64,000 bases of DNA from Oleispira sp963851095 (GCA_963851095.1 CAWKOX010000010.1:372001-436000); one strand, 5' to 3'. Shown: positions 1-9,867, counted from the first letter of the stretch. Program-made: numbers and translations. Notes: generated from the sequence alone by a model not told the origin.

Positions 1-158
1 GGTTAAAGCTATTAATGGCGGATGAAATTGGCGTTGATCTGCTTCGTGATAATGATCGAACCAAGGCGATTCCACCCATGGCAGGTGCATTAGTTAAGAA
101 TGAGCAAGATGTACAGTTGTTAGAAAAGTTGGCTTTCATGAGTCGCCGTCGCGGTTAA
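1..158 (+). CDS. MoxR-family AAA+ ATPase, C-terminal end (partial)
   Basis: Only the last 52 codons or so are inside the window; the reading frame runs from base 3 to a TAA at 156-158. The tail reads LKLLMADEIG, then TKAIPPMAGALVKNEQDVQ, then LLEKLAFMSRRRG. This matches the characteristic C-terminus of the MoxR ATPases encoded next to CoxE-like VWA proteins in Pseudomonas and relatives. The VWA partner follows after 23 bases, which supports the call. MoxR ATPases act as chaperone-like AAA+ proteins, often in metal-centre or complex maturation; the client here is unknown. The Walker motifs lie outside the window. Confidence 0.9.
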   Translation, partial: LKLLMADEIGVDLLRDNDRTKAIPPMAGALVKNEQDVQLLEKLAFMSRRRG

Positions 159-181
159 GCGCTAAGGCTTAGGAAGTAATT

Positions 182-1363
182 ATGCTTATTGATTTTTTTA
201 TGACGGTTCGTAAGGCGAAGGTGCCTTGCTCCGTAGGTGAATACCTAGATTTAGTGGCCGCACTCGAAGGCCATTTGACCTTCGCAAATCTAGACGATTT
301 CTACGCCCTGGCTAAGTTGTGCTTGGTCAAGGACGAGCGTCATTACGATAAGTTTGATAAGGCATTTGCCCATTACTTTGAAGGCATTGATAACTTAGAT
401 TTAGCGATGGATGATCCTAATATTCCCGATGATTGGATGCGTAAAGAGATGGAACGCATCATGACTCAAGAAGAAATGGACAAAATTAAAGACTTGGGGG
501 GCTTAGATGAAATTATTAAGGCCTTTAAAGAGCGCTTAGAAAATCAAAAGAAGCGTCACCAAGGGGGCAATAAAAACATTGGTACGGGTGGGACGTCACC
601 TTTTGGTGCTAATGGTTTTAATCCTGAAGGCTTCCGAATTGAGCAAGGGCAGTCGCGTCATAAAAAGGCGGTTAAAGTTTGGGAAAAACGTAACTACAAA
701 GACCTTGATGATTCGATTCAGCTAGGTATCCGTAATATTAAAGTAGCTTTACGTCGCCTGCGTAAATTTGCCCGCACGGGTTCAGCCGACATGCTTGATC
801 TTGACGATACCATCGCAAGTACCGCGCGTAATGCTGGTTTTTTAGATTTAAAACTGGTGCCTGAGCGCCACAATGCAGTGAAAGTGCTTTTATTCTTCGA
901 CATCGGCGGCTCTATGGATCCGCACGTCAAAGTCTGTGAAGAGTTATTTTCTGCGGCGAGAACTGAATTTAAGCATATGGAAACCTTCTATTTCCATAAC
1001 TGCCTTTATGAGTCTGTCTGGAAAAACAACATCCGCCGTACCAATGAACAAACCATGACGTGGGATCTGCTGAATAAGTATGGTCGTGACTACAAGGTTA
1101 TCTTTATTGGCGATGCCATGATGGCACCTTATGAGGTGACTCATGCCGGTGGTAGTGTTGAACACTGGAATGATGAAGCGGGTGCCGTCTGGATGCAGCG
1201 AATTAAAGATAAATTCGATAAAGTTGTCTGGATCAATCCTGCCCCCGAAAGTCATTGGGGTCATGGCGGCTCATTGGGTATTATCAAGCAAATTGTTGAG
1301 GATGAAATGTATCCTTTAACGTTAGAAGGCCTTGAAAAAGCCATGAAGAAGATGAGTCAGTAG
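182..1363 (+). CDS. VWA (CoxE-like) domain protein, MoxR partner
   Basis: This 393-residue cytoplasmic protein has a C-terminal von Willebrand factor A domain. The metal-site motif is present in the variant form FFDIGGSMDPHVK, where canonical MIDAS motifs read DxSxS. The middle is basic and Gly/Asn-rich (about residues 120-150) and looks like a flexible linker. It is co-directional with the MoxR gene 23 bases upstream, the usual MoxR-VWA pair thought to work as a maturation or chaperone module. The substrate is not known for this subfamily. The start has no rival close by and the length is normal for the family. Confidence 0.88.
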   Translation: MLIDFFMTVRKAKVPCSVGEYLDLVAALEGHLTFANLDDFYALAKLCLVKDERHYDKFDKAFAHYFEGIDNLDLAMDDPNIPDDWMRKEMERIMTQEEMDKIKDLGGLDEIIKAFKERLENQKKRHQGGNKNIGTGGTSPFGANGFNPEGFRIEQGQSRHKKAVKVWEKRNYKDLDDSIQLGIRNIKVALRRLRKFARTGSADMLDLDDTIASTARNAGFLDLKLVPERHNAVKVLLFFDIGGSMDPHVKVCEELFSAARTEFKHMETFYFHNCLYESVWKNNIRRTNEQTMTWDLLNKYGRDYKVIFIGDAMMAPYEVTHAGGSVEHWNDEAGAVWMQRIKDKFDKVVWINPAPESHWGHGGSLGIIKQIVEDEMYPLTLEGLEKAMKKMSQ

Positions 1364-1809
1364 ATAAAACACAATGTTCGCGGTGATCAGGTTTAGTTGA
1401 ATCATTATGCGGACTCAGGAGAAAGAACTGGAATTCTTAATCCTAGCAAGTACACTTGTACTAATTTCAGGGATGATATAACGAACAATTATAATTAATA
1501 GGCTACCGCACATGCGAAGCTTGATATCCCAACCTGAATTTTATACATCATTCTGGTTATTACTGCTTAAACTTACGCCCCTTCATTCAGTGAATGTGCG
1601 CTCTCTATTCGCTAAATATGTCCTGAATGAATGGCAAATAACGCCAAAAGCGACCGATTCAGCCATGGCTTGTGCATTCATAGCGGGTTATAGTGTTGTT
1701 CCTAGTCTGCAGTTATCTAATCATAATAATTATACTGCAAGCCCATGGTAGATAAACAAATCAATTTAATGCTGATTCTGCAGCCGATAAACTTCGGTCA
1801 GGGATATTA
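1364..1809. other. Intergenic stretch without a convincing gene
   Basis: These 446 bases are AT-rich and hold only a 79-codon open frame (1512-1751) with a poor ribosome-binding site and no recognisable protein features, so I do not call it a gene. A short perfect inverted repeat lies at 1449-1462 (AGTACA-CT-TGTACT). The promoter of the downstream thioredoxin/TPR operon should lie in this stretch, but I cannot place it with confidence. Confidence 0.4.
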
Positions 1810-2292
1810 ATGCTTAATCATATTTATAAAATTTTACTCCTGTGTATTTGTGCTTTACCCATTGCACAAGCATTAGATGTAGGCGACCCCGTGCCGGACT
1901 TTGTAATGCCTAGTAGCAATGGCGCGCCACAGCGGTTGTCTGAGCAAGTCGGAAACCCTGTCATGTTAGTATGGCTAGGGGAGTGTGATAGCTGTGAAGA
2001 AACCCTAATTGAATTGCAATATCTGGCCGAAAGTTTTGCCGTTGAAGGCCTTCAAACTTGGTTTTTATGGCGTAAGAATTCAGAAGATAAGGCTCCCTGG
2101 TCGCGACTACCCGTTTTGGAATACCAAGTATCTAATAAAGAGGCTTGGTGGTTTGAATCAGCCCCTGCGGTCATGTTTATTAACCCCGATGGGATATTAG
2201 ATTATCTAGCGACCGAAGATGTATATGAACGAAAGCTCGAAGTAACAAATGATTTAAAACTTTGGCTAGAGAATAAAAAATGGTTTCAGTGA
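1810..2292 (+). CDS. Exported thioredoxin-like (redoxin fold) protein
   Basis: The protein has 160 residues. A signal peptide (about residues 1-21, ending ALPIAQA) is followed by a redoxin-like opening, VGDPVPDFVMPSSNG. The redox motif is CDSC at residues 59-62, in the place where thioredoxins carry CxxC. It is probably a periplasmic thiol-disulfide protein or a TlpA/AhpC-TSA-like fold. The next gene overlaps its end or starts 14 bases after it, and the cluster continues into TPR and TolQ/TolR-type genes. A role in oxidative folding of those envelope proteins is possible but is inference. Confidence 0.75.
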   Translation: MLNHIYKILLLCICALPIAQALDVGDPVPDFVMPSSNGAPQRLSEQVGNPVMLVWLGECDSCEETLIELQYLAESFAVEGLQTWFLWRKNSEDKAPWSRLPVLEYQVSNKEAWWFESAPAVMFINPDGILDYLATEDVYERKLEVTNDLKLWLENKKWFQ

Positions 2293-2306
2293 GAAGGTTA
2301 CATATC

Positions 2307-2849
2307 ATGCGTGCAACATATTTAATATTGCTGTCCCTAATTTCAGCACTCAGTTTCGCACAGCCAGTACAAAATACAGGCAGTGAACAGAAAGCAGAGG
2401 TTCAGGCAAGTCAACTCAGCACTAAAGCGGCTTCTATAAAGCAATCTGTTTTAGATTTGAACAGAGATTTATATCAGCTAGAAGAAGAACTTTTGAGCCC
2501 AGCAACGACGCGTGCAGCGGTGTATTTTTCCTTAGCATATGGCCAGTATTTTGAACCTTATTCAATCAATATTACTGTTGATGATAAACAGCCTATTCAA
2601 TATCTCTATACCGAAAGACAAATCAGTGCCTTACGTGACGGAGCAGTTCAGCCGCTAAGTAATCTGAATTTGGGGCCTGGCCTGCATACAATAAAAGCGA
2701 TTGCTAAAGGTGTTGATGGTAATGGCATCAAACGCGAGCTTATTTTAGAAGAGCGCTTAGAAAAATTGGATCAGCCTTTATATATCGAACTGAAAATTCA
2801 AGATAATAAAAAATTAAAGACAGCAGAGCTACTGATTAGTCAGTGGTAA
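2307..2849 (+). CDS. Exported protein of the TPR/TolQR-like locus, unknown function
   Basis: I choose the ATG at 2307 because GAGAAGG sits just upstream and the product then begins with a clean signal peptide (MRATYLILLSLISALSFAQ). An upstream ATG at 2280 would overlap the previous gene by 13 bases and add a poor N-terminus. The mature part (about 160 residues) begins with a helical, Gln/Lys-rich segment and then looks beta-rich, with a central ITVDDKQPIQYLYTERQ and LGPGLHTIKAIAKG resembling an Ig-like or carbohydrate-binding fold. I do not recognise a family. It stops 4 bases before the next gene, so it is in the same operon. Confidence 0.6.
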   Translation: MRATYLILLSLISALSFAQPVQNTGSEQKAEVQASQLSTKAASIKQSVLDLNRDLYQLEEELLSPATTRAAVYFSLAYGQYFEPYSINITVDDKQPIQYLYTERQISALRDGAVQPLSNLNLGPGLHTIKAIAKGVDGNGIKRELILEERLEKLDQPLYIELKIQDNKKLKTAELLISQW

Positions 2850-2853
2850 TTAT

Positions 2854-4725
2854 ATGAAATTATTCTTTATTGGTATCTTACTTTTAACGACTGGTTTTTC
2901 TTCGGTTCATGCGAATGAGCAGGAAATTTTACGTCTACAAAAAGGTGAATACTATTATCATTATCTGACGGGTGATTTTCCAAGTGCCATGAATCAGTTA
3001 AAGCTTTGGCGTGCGACAGACGAGGCCGTAGCTGATGAAGCTGATGTCATGGAAGCAACCATGCTTCTCTCGCTAGGATTACAAGACCAGGCACAATTGA
3101 TCTTTGCTGAAATACAGCAGAAAGGGCAGAAGGTTTCTGCTTTATCTTGGTTTTTCTTAACACGACGTTTGTTTGAACTAGAGCAATACGAGTCTGCGTT
3201 ATCAAGCCTTCAAAATATTGAATCTTCAAAGTTAACACCTGAATTATTATTAGAAGCTCAATTCATGAAAGCCGCTTCTCTTATTGAACTAGGAGAGCTT
3301 AAGAAAGCACTGACAACATTGAGTACAATGCCTCGTGACAGTATCTGGACTGGGCTGGTTAGGCACAACCTTATTTTGGCAATGTTCAATAGTAATAGTA
3401 GTGGTCATAGTTTGACCGTACTTATTGAAGACGCAACGTACTATCTACCCGATACCGAAGAAGGTCGTGATTTAGGCGATCGCATTCACCTAGTCGCGGC
3501 GATTAACTATCTGATTATGGGTAAGCATCGCTCAGCTGAAAAACACCTGAAGCGTATTCGCCTCAATGGACCCTATACTCCAATAGCCTTATTGCAATAC
3601 GGTTGGACTAAGGTTGAGCAAGGCCAATATGAAGAAGCCTTGCAGCCTTGGCGCGAACTTCAAACTGAATATAATCATTTCAATCCAGAAGTTATGGAAT
3701 CTATGCTCGGTGTTCCTCATGTTTTGGAACTTATGTATGCCAGCACCCAAGCATTAAATGTTTATGAAACTACCGAAACCCGATTGGGGGTAATGAAAGA
3801 ACAGTTGATGGCTATGAATAATGGCCTTGCCGATAACCCATGGCTTGAAGACTGGATATACAATCAAGAAGATCAGGGGTGGGGCTGGCAGGCTAATATC
3901 GAGACGACGTTGCCACTTAATGAGACTACCGAGGTTTTACAGCACTTAGTTTCAAGCAAAGCGATTGTTAATCAAATGACGGACTACCGTGATTTATTGC
4001 TGTTATCGAATTATTTAGATGAAAAAGAAAATAGCCTAAAGCTTTGGTTAACCTTGGTAGATAAAAGAGAGCTTGCGGATAAATCTAGAAATACGTTGCC
4101 TGTATTGGAACAAGCCGGTTTGCAATTACGCAAGGTGAAAGACGAACTAATACAGATGCAGGCAAAACTAGATAGCTCTGAAGAAGATTTTTTTGCCCTT
4201 CCTAATGATAAAGAAGCCGCCAGCGTCGATGTATTACGACGCTCGGTAAAGGTCATTGAAGACCTCGCGTTGGTTAATAAAGCGAGTCGTGACGTCAAAA
4301 TGTATCAGCATCGCTGGGAAAGAGTAAAAGGTGTTTTACTGTGGCAGATGAATGAAGAAAAACCGGGCAAACAATGGGAGCTTAAAAAACAATTGGTTGG
4401 CATGGATACATATTTAAAAATTGCCGATCGACAATTGCTTGAAACACAGCTTGCTAATCAATGGTCGCCATCATCTTGGGTCGGCATGAATGATAAAATA
4501 TTAGCGGTGTTGTCAAAGGTGAAGCGCTTGAAAGCATCTACTGAGCAAGCAAAACTCGAAACTAAAGCGATATTATTAGCTGAGTCAAAACAATATCTTA
4601 CTGACCAGGTTGCTAGAATTAACGACTACCTTGCTCAGTCTCGCTTGTCGATTGCAAGATTATACGATGAGGCTCTCCAGCGCCAAGTGGCGTTTAGTGA
4701 ATTAAATGATGAGGAGCAGAAATAA
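2854..4725 (+). CDS. Exported TPR-rich protein (623 aa)
   Basis: A signal peptide (residues 1-20, ending SVHA) is followed by helical repeats of TPR type in the first half, for example YYYHYLTGDFPSAMNQLK, and ALLQYGWTKVEQGQYEEAL. The C-terminal third is rich in Lys, Gln and Glu and is likely coiled coil. It is predicted to be periplasmic. It follows the previous gene by 4 bases and its stop overlaps the start of the next gene by one base, so translation is probably coupled. TPR proteins of this kind accompany TolQ/TolR-type motors in several envelope machines; the partner here is unknown. Confidence 0.7.
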   Translation: MKLFFIGILLLTTGFSSVHANEQEILRLQKGEYYYHYLTGDFPSAMNQLKLWRATDEAVADEADVMEATMLLSLGLQDQAQLIFAEIQQKGQKVSALSWFFLTRRLFELEQYESALSSLQNIESSKLTPELLLEAQFMKAASLIELGELKKALTTLSTMPRDSIWTGLVRHNLILAMFNSNSSGHSLTVLIEDATYYLPDTEEGRDLGDRIHLVAAINYLIMGKHRSAEKHLKRIRLNGPYTPIALLQYGWTKVEQGQYEEALQPWRELQTEYNHFNPEVMESMLGVPHVLELMYASTQALNVYETTETRLGVMKEQLMAMNNGLADNPWLEDWIYNQEDQGWGWQANIETTLPLNETTEVLQHLVSSKAIVNQMTDYRDLLLLSNYLDEKENSLKLWLTLVDKRELADKSRNTLPVLEQAGLQLRKVKDELIQMQAKLDSSEEDFFALPNDKEAASVDVLRRSVKVIEDLALVNKASRDVKMYQHRWERVKGVLLWQMNEEKPGKQWELKKQLVGMDTYLKIADRQLLETQLANQWSPSSWVGMNDKILAVLSKVKRLKASTEQAKLETKAILLAESKQYLTDQVARINDYLAQSRLSIARLYDEALQRQVAFSELNDEEQK

Positions 4726-7550
4726 TGAAAATATTATTATCGTCTGCTTTTGTTCTTTTCTTATTGTCTGGCTGTAGTGTTTTAGAAACGCTAGTAGAAA
4801 GCGAAAGTAATCAAGATCAAACTTTGCAGAATTTAGCTCCTGTTAATTTGCGGTTAATGGAAAATGAAAATATTGATATTGACCATGATCGAGTTATGGA
4901 GAAATATCGCGCCTACTTAGACGTATCGACTGATGATGAATTAAGAATTAGAACCTACCATCGGATTGCCAACCTTCGCTTACAAAAAGATGAGTACATC
5001 CTAGTAAACGGTGGCGAGATAAGCAGTGATGAAAATCAAACACAAAATATCGACTTTGGTCGAGACTCAATTGCGGATTATGAAAGGTTGTTGGCTAAGT
5101 ACCCCGATCGTAACGACAATGATTTAGCCTTATATCAACTTGCCAAAGCCTATTCTTTGGCGGGAGAGCCTTTTGAAACCATTCGTATTTTAGAGCAGTT
5201 AACTGAATATTACCCTCGATCAGATCATTATCTTGAATCGTTATTTCGCCTTGGAGAAGTCTATTACGCAAATGGTGTTTATGATTTAGCAGAAAATGCG
5301 TATCAGCGTTTGATTGAACGAGGAGCAGAAGAAAACAAATATTATTTAAGCGCAATGTACCTTATTGGCTGGTCGCAGTTTAAACAAAATAATTATGAAG
5401 GTTCATTATTATCTTTTACCGCTATTTTGGATTTTGAATATCCAGACAGTGACTCGCTTAATAATGCTTCTATCAGCCAAAAAGATATGTTGAATGATAT
5501 CTTGCGAATCATGGCGATTACTTTTGATTACTTAGGTGATTGGAAAAATGTTGATCAGTTCTATGCGAAAATTGGCCAGAGGCATTATGAGTATCGAGTC
5601 TATGAGACCTTGGCTGAGCAGTATTATGATAAACAGTATTACAAAAGTGGTGCCTCGACGCTGCGTGCCTTTATTAACCGCTATCCGCAAGATGTCTTAG
5701 CCCCGGTTTTTTATCAAAGGTTGGTCGATGGCTATGCGAAGGCGCGTTATTCCACTTTATTGCGTAAACATAAAAAAATATTCGTAAAAACGTTTGGTAT
5801 TGGCGGAGAGTATTGGGAAACTCATGACGCGGTTATTCAAGAAAGTATTAAACCTGCATTGAGTACGTATATTTGGGATCTTGCACGTTTTAATCATGCT
5901 TGGGGCCAGCGTATAAAAAATAGAAAAGAAAAACGTGAACGCTTACAAGAAGCCATTGATTGGTACAGTGAATATATCCGTAGTTTCCCAGAAGCAAACG
6001 ATACGGCAAAAGCGCACTTCTTACTTGCAGAAGTTGCTTACCAGACAAAGCAGTACCCACTGGCTAAAGATCATTATGAAATCGTAGCGTATCAGTACCC
6101 TAAATATGAAAAAGCGTCTGAAGCAGGTTATGCAGCGATTTTAACTTACAGCAAACATAAGCCTACAAAATCTGAGCAGCTTGTTTGGCGACAGTTGACT
6201 GTTGCTAGTGCTATGCGTTTTGTTCAAGAATTCCCAGAAGATGAACGTCGTGGTCAGGTTCTTGTGAATACCTCAGAGATGTTATTAACCGGTAAGTATT
6301 ATGAGCAAGCGTTAGCGACGGCAAATCTTGCATGGCAGTCGGAAGGCAACTTGTCAGCTCGTCATCGCTATGGCGCTTCATTGGTAAGAAGCCATTCCAG
6401 CTTTCATTTAGAGCAATATGTAGAAGCTGAGCAAGCGATTACCGAAGCATTAAGCTATGAAAAAATTAAAGCAAGAGCGCGTAAAGATTTACGCGAAAAA
6501 CTAGCAGCTTCTGTTTATAAACAGGGTGAGTTGGCCAAAGCTGCTGGTGATAATGATTTAGCGGTTAAGAACTGGCTTCGTATTGCTGCATTAGTACCTG
6601 AAAGTGATATCAAGGTTAGTGCAGAATTTGATGCCGCAACACTATTAATGGCCGCTGAAAAGTATGATCAAGCTGTGCCAGTATTGCTCGACTTTAGAAA
6701 AACCTATCCTAAGCATCGCTTGGTAAAAGACATTCCGTCTAAATTGATTGTCGCTTACGAAAGCCAAGAAAATTGGCGTGGTGCGGCCTTTGAACTTAAA
6801 AAAATATGGCAGCAAGGTGGCAATAAAGACCAACAGCGCATTGCTTTATTTCAGTCTGCAGAGTATTTCGAAAAAGCGGACGACTTAGACAATGCTCTCG
6901 CCATGTACAAGCGTTATGCTCATGATTACAAAAGACCTTTCAATCCGGCTGTTGAAGCGCATCATAAGCTCGATCAAATTTATTTAGCACAAGGAGATGA
7001 TATTAAGCGTCTGTTCTGGATGAATAAAATTGTTTGGCTGCACCTTGGTGCGAAAAATGATAAAACCGATCGCTCTAAATACTTGGCAGCAAAAGCGGCT
7101 TATGAGCTTGGTGAGAATGAACGTATTAAATTTGATCGAGTCAAGATTACATTGCCATTGGATAAATCGATTAATAGAAAGAACAAACTGATGAAGGCAG
7201 CCCTGGATCGATATACTCAGGCCGTGCAAATAGGGGTGTTAGAATTTACCACATCTGCGACGTATCGAATTGCAGAGCTTTATTCTCAGTTTGGTAAGGG
7301 CTTGCTGGCATCTGAGCGCCCAGAGGGCTTAGATGAGTTGGAATTAGAAGAATATGGATATTTACTTGAAGACCAAGCGTTCCCATTAGAAGAGGCGGCC
7401 ATTGAGGTTCACCAAACTAATGCTGGACGCACGTTTGATGGCTTATATGATCAATGGGTAAAAAAGAGCTATGGTTCTTTGGCTGACTTGATGCCAGCTC
7501 AGTATGCTAAATATGAAAAACAGGTGAGTTATGTCGACGCTATTCGTTAA
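4725..7550 (+). CDS. Large TPR lipoprotein (941 aa)
   Basis: The N-terminus MKILLSSAFVLFLLSGCS is a lipoprotein signal with lipobox LSGC, so the mature protein is probably lipid-anchored. Most of the chain is tetratricopeptide-like: ALYQLAKAYSLAGEPFETI, SLFRLGEVYYANGVYDLAEN, and AHFLLAEVAYQTKQYPLAKD are clear units. No catalytic domain is visible. The residue after the lipid cysteine is Ser, which fits outer-membrane sorting. It may be the structural scaffold of the locus, comparable to TPR lipoproteins found with TolQ/TolR-like motors. The gene overlaps both neighbours. Confidence 0.75.
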   Translation: MKILLSSAFVLFLLSGCSVLETLVESESNQDQTLQNLAPVNLRLMENENIDIDHDRVMEKYRAYLDVSTDDELRIRTYHRIANLRLQKDEYILVNGGEISSDENQTQNIDFGRDSIADYERLLAKYPDRNDNDLALYQLAKAYSLAGEPFETIRILEQLTEYYPRSDHYLESLFRLGEVYYANGVYDLAENAYQRLIERGAEENKYYLSAMYLIGWSQFKQNNYEGSLLSFTAILDFEYPDSDSLNNASISQKDMLNDILRIMAITFDYLGDWKNVDQFYAKIGQRHYEYRVYETLAEQYYDKQYYKSGASTLRAFINRYPQDVLAPVFYQRLVDGYAKARYSTLLRKHKKIFVKTFGIGGEYWETHDAVIQESIKPALSTYIWDLARFNHAWGQRIKNRKEKRERLQEAIDWYSEYIRSFPEANDTAKAHFLLAEVAYQTKQYPLAKDHYEIVAYQYPKYEKASEAGYAAILTYSKHKPTKSEQLVWRQLTVASAMRFVQEFPEDERRGQVLVNTSEMLLTGKYYEQALATANLAWQSEGNLSARHRYGASLVRSHSSFHLEQYVEAEQAITEALSYEKIKARARKDLREKLAASVYKQGELAKAAGDNDLAVKNWLRIAALVPESDIKVSAEFDAATLLMAAEKYDQAVPVLLDFRKTYPKHRLVKDIPSKLIVAYESQENWRGAAFELKKIWQQGGNKDQQRIALFQSAEYFEKADDLDNALAMYKRYAHDYKRPFNPAVEAHHKLDQIYLAQGDDIKRLFWMNKIVWLHLGAKNDKTDRSKYLAAKAAYELGENERIKFDRVKITLPLDKSINRKNKLMKAALDRYTQAVQIGVLEFTTSATYRIAELYSQFGKGLLASERPEGLDELELEEYGYLLEDQAFPLEEAAIEVHQTNAGRTFDGLYDQWVKKSYGSLADLMPAQYAKYEKQVSYVDAIR

Positions 7551-8217
7551 GTGTATGCGACTGAGTTTGTTGCTCGCTGCGGTATTGTTAAGTGGTTGCA
7601 GCATGTTTACACCTAAGCCTGTTGTGGTTGATACGCAAGCAGATGTGCTAGGGGCCATACCCGCAGAGTTACAGCAGTCATTTGGTGATGCATTAGAACT
7701 TCTGCAAGATGAAGAATATGAAGACGCGGAAACACTACTCTTAGAGGTGACGAAAAAATACCCTAATTTTGCCGGACCATGGTCGAATTTAGCAATTGCG
7801 CAAAGTAAGCAAGAAAAGTATGAGGAGGCACTGGTCAGTGTTGATAATGCGTTGCAGCAGGATGAAAAGTTTTGCCAAGCAATTTCTTTAAAAGGCGTAG
7901 TATTACGAGAGTTGGGCCAGTTTAAAGAGGCTAAAGATCAGTATTTAGCCGCTTTAGTGTGCAATCCAAATGACATTATGACGCTCTACAATATTGGGGT
8001 ATTATCCGATTTATACTTACATGATAACGTTACGGCATTGTCTTATTATCAAAAATACCTAGCGGCTTTAGGTTCGCAGCAGGACGAAACTGTGCAGTCT
8101 TGGGTTGTTGATCTTAAGCGCAGAGTGCCTGCCGAATCTCAACAAGAGCCAGTGCAGAATATCGAAACGGCTATTGAGGCGAATTCTTCAGCGCCACAGC
8201 TCGCAGGAGAAGAGTAA
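7531..8217 (+). CDS. TPR lipoprotein (228 aa)
   Basis: A lipobox (LLSGCS) and three to four TPR units (for example GPWSNLAIAQSKQEKYEEAL and AISLKGVVLRELGQFKEAKD) make this a small lipoprotein scaffold. The ATG at 7531 has a good ribosome site (CAGGTGAG) and overlaps the previous gene by 20 bases. A second ATG at 7555 would give a shorter signal peptide but lacks a good site. The stop TAA shares a base with the next ATG. PilF- or NlgC-like TPR lipoproteins are the nearest concept; the specific role is unknown. Confidence 0.72.
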   Translation: MSTLFVKCMRLSLLLAAVLLSGCSMFTPKPVVVDTQADVLGAIPAELQQSFGDALELLQDEEYEDAETLLLEVTKKYPNFAGPWSNLAIAQSKQEKYEEALVSVDNALQQDEKFCQAISLKGVVLRELGQFKEAKDQYLAALVCNPNDIMTLYNIGVLSDLYLHDNVTALSYYQKYLAALGSQQDETVQSWVVDLKRRVPAESQQEPVQNIETAIEANSSAPQLAGEE

Positions 8218-8513
8218 TGAAAGCACGATTGCTGCTGTTATTATTTGCTGCATCGAATGTCTTTGCAGGTGAAGTGATACGTTTGGATGGAATATCAATC
8301 CAAGGAAACAGCGAAGAGCCGAATGTTTTGTATATTACACCTTGGCAGCCAGCACCAGGTGCTGGTCGTTTGTATGCACCGGTTAATAGTTATCGCGAGC
8401 AATGGCTAAAGCCAATCAGTCGCCAAACAATGAAAAGAGAAGTAAAGTATTTGGATTATTATCAGAATCTAAATACAGCATCTGACGATGCCGATGGAAG
8501 TAAAAGCAAATAA
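8217..8513 (+). CDS. Small exported protein (98 aa)
   Basis: A signal peptide (MKARLLLLLFAASNVFAG) precedes a short mature protein of about 80 residues with a Ser/Asp/Lys tail. The segment VIRLDGISIQGNSEEPNVL resembles small periplasmic proteins found beside TolQ/TolR/AgmX gene sets, but I cannot name the family. Its start overlaps the previous stop by one base, so it is the last gene of the TPR half of the locus. A gap of 174 bases separates it from the motor genes. Confidence 0.6.
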   Translation: MKARLLLLLFAASNVFAGEVIRLDGISIQGNSEEPNVLYITPWQPAPGAGRLYAPVNSYREQWLKPISRQTMKREVKYLDYYQNLNTASDDADGSKSK

Positions 8514-8687
8514 TAATAAAAATAACGAAAAAAAATCATTATAAATCAGCACTAATGCATTAGTATTACGGCTGATTAAAACAACTAAATTTCCAGTGTT
8601 TTGGCTTATGGCCATTATATTTAAGAAATACGATAATATATAAAATTAAAACTAAAGCTAAAACTATAAAAAATCAGGGGATTACAT

Positions 8688-9329
8688 ATGGATACTATTA
8701 TTCGATTCTTTCAAGAGGGCGGTACGTTTATGTACCCCATCGCTATTATTCTAGCGATTGGCCTTGCGGTAACACTTGAGCGTTTTATTTTCTTATCCCG
8801 TGAGAAATCTTCAAATCGTCGGTCATTTGAAGAAGTTTTGCCTATGTTACAAAAACGCGACTTTCGCGCAGCATTGAATTATACCAACGCTTCAGACGCT
8901 AAAATTTCTACTATCTTCGCGGCAGGTATTAGCCGTATTCCAACGGGCCGTCGTGAAGATATTGAGTTGGCGATGGAAGAAGGTGTTATGGAAGCGATTC
9001 CGCAGCTAGAAAAGCGTACTCAGTATGTTGCTACATTGGCCAATATCGCAACGCTAATGGGGCTATTAGGAACGATTATGGGTCTAATTGCTGCGTTTAC
9101 CGCGGTAGCGAATGCTGCACCCGCTGATAAAGCAACGTTACTATCTCAGTCGATTTCGGTTGCCATGAATACGACGGCCTTTGGTCTTATGGCAGCGATA
9201 CCATTACTGCTTAGCCATACTTTCTTACAAGCTAAAACCAATGAAATTGTTGATAGCATTGAGATGGCAGGTGTTAAATTCTTAAACATCGTCACTGAGC
9301 GTAAGCCAAGCCCGACTAAAGAAGGCTAA
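8688..9329 (+). CDS. TolQ/ExbB/MotA-family proton channel protein
   Basis: This 213-residue membrane protein has the family's three-helix layout: helix 1 around residues 15-33, then a cytoplasmic domain, then helices 2 (about 112-138) and 3 (about 158-180). The stretch ATLMGLLGTIMGLIAAF is the signature of the MotA/TolQ/ExbB family. It is the pentameric stator subunit that, with TolR-like partners, couples proton flow to work across the envelope. The next gene starts 13 bases later. A strong AGGGGATTACAT leader precedes the ATG. Only one TolQ-type gene sits in this locus. Confidence 0.93.
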   Translation: MDTIIRFFQEGGTFMYPIAIILAIGLAVTLERFIFLSREKSSNRRSFEEVLPMLQKRDFRAALNYTNASDAKISTIFAAGISRIPTGRREDIELAMEEGVMEAIPQLEKRTQYVATLANIATLMGLLGTIMGLIAAFTAVANAAPADKATLLSQSISVAMNTTAFGLMAAIPLLLSHTFLQAKTNEIVDSIEMAGVKFLNIVTERKPSPTKEG

Positions 9330-9342
9330 TGGAGAAGTTGTA

Positions 9343-9867
9343 ATGAGACGCCATAAGAGAATGAAATCAGAGGCGGATCTCGATATTACTTCCTTCATGA
9401 ATTTAATGATCATTTTGGTTCCTGTGCTGCTATTAAACATGGTGTTTGCACAGACGGCCGTCCTCGATCTTAAGTTGCCATTAGGGGATTCTGTCGGGAA
9501 CGTAAATCCTGAAGATGTATCAGTTGAAGTTACCGTTCGTAAAACAGGTTTGCAAATCATAGTCGCAGCAGGTGGAGCCTCCCGTGTCATTGGAGATATT
9601 CCCGTTGTTGAAGGGCAGCAAAACCATAAGAAGTTATCGGAAGTACTTCAGCAAGTAAAAAAAGGCTTTCCTGATAAGAAAGATTTGGTTTTATTACCAA
9701 CACCAGAAATTGATTATCAGACCCTCGTTGCCATTATGGATACTGCGCGCACGTATGAAACGGTGGTGGCAGCATCATTAGTGGATGCTGTGCTTTTTCC
9801 TGAGGTTTCTTTGGGTGACGCACCTGTGCTTAATACCCCTTCTAATACAGAAGAGGTGCAGCCATGA
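9343..9867 (+). CDS. TolR/ExbD-like protein 1, transmembrane Asp replaced by Asn
   Basis: The chain of 174 residues has a basic N-terminus, a single transmembrane helix (about residues 19-40) and a periplasmic domain with a GDxxxxYxxLVAIMDTAR-like element typical of TolR/ExbD. In this family the transmembrane helix opens with LTPLID, and the Asp carries protons. Here the same position reads ITSFMN, so residue 20 is Asn. This copy therefore probably cannot carry protons itself. It overlaps the second ExbD-like gene by 4 bases (ATGA), suggesting fixed stoichiometry. Confidence 0.88.
   Translation: MRRHKRMKSEADLDITSFMNLMIILVPVLLLNMVFAQTAVLDLKLPLGDSVGNVNPEDVSVEVTVRKTGLQIIVAAGGASRVIGDIPVVEGQQNHKKLSEVLQQVKKGFPDKKDLVLLPTPEIDYQTLVAIMDTARTYETVVAASLVDAVLFPEVSLGDAPVLNTPSNTEEVQP

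Noticed and set aside
1512..1751. 79-codon open frame between the VWA gene and the thioredoxin-like gene
   Set aside because: Weak ribosome site, no signal peptide or domain, and composition like the surrounding spacer.
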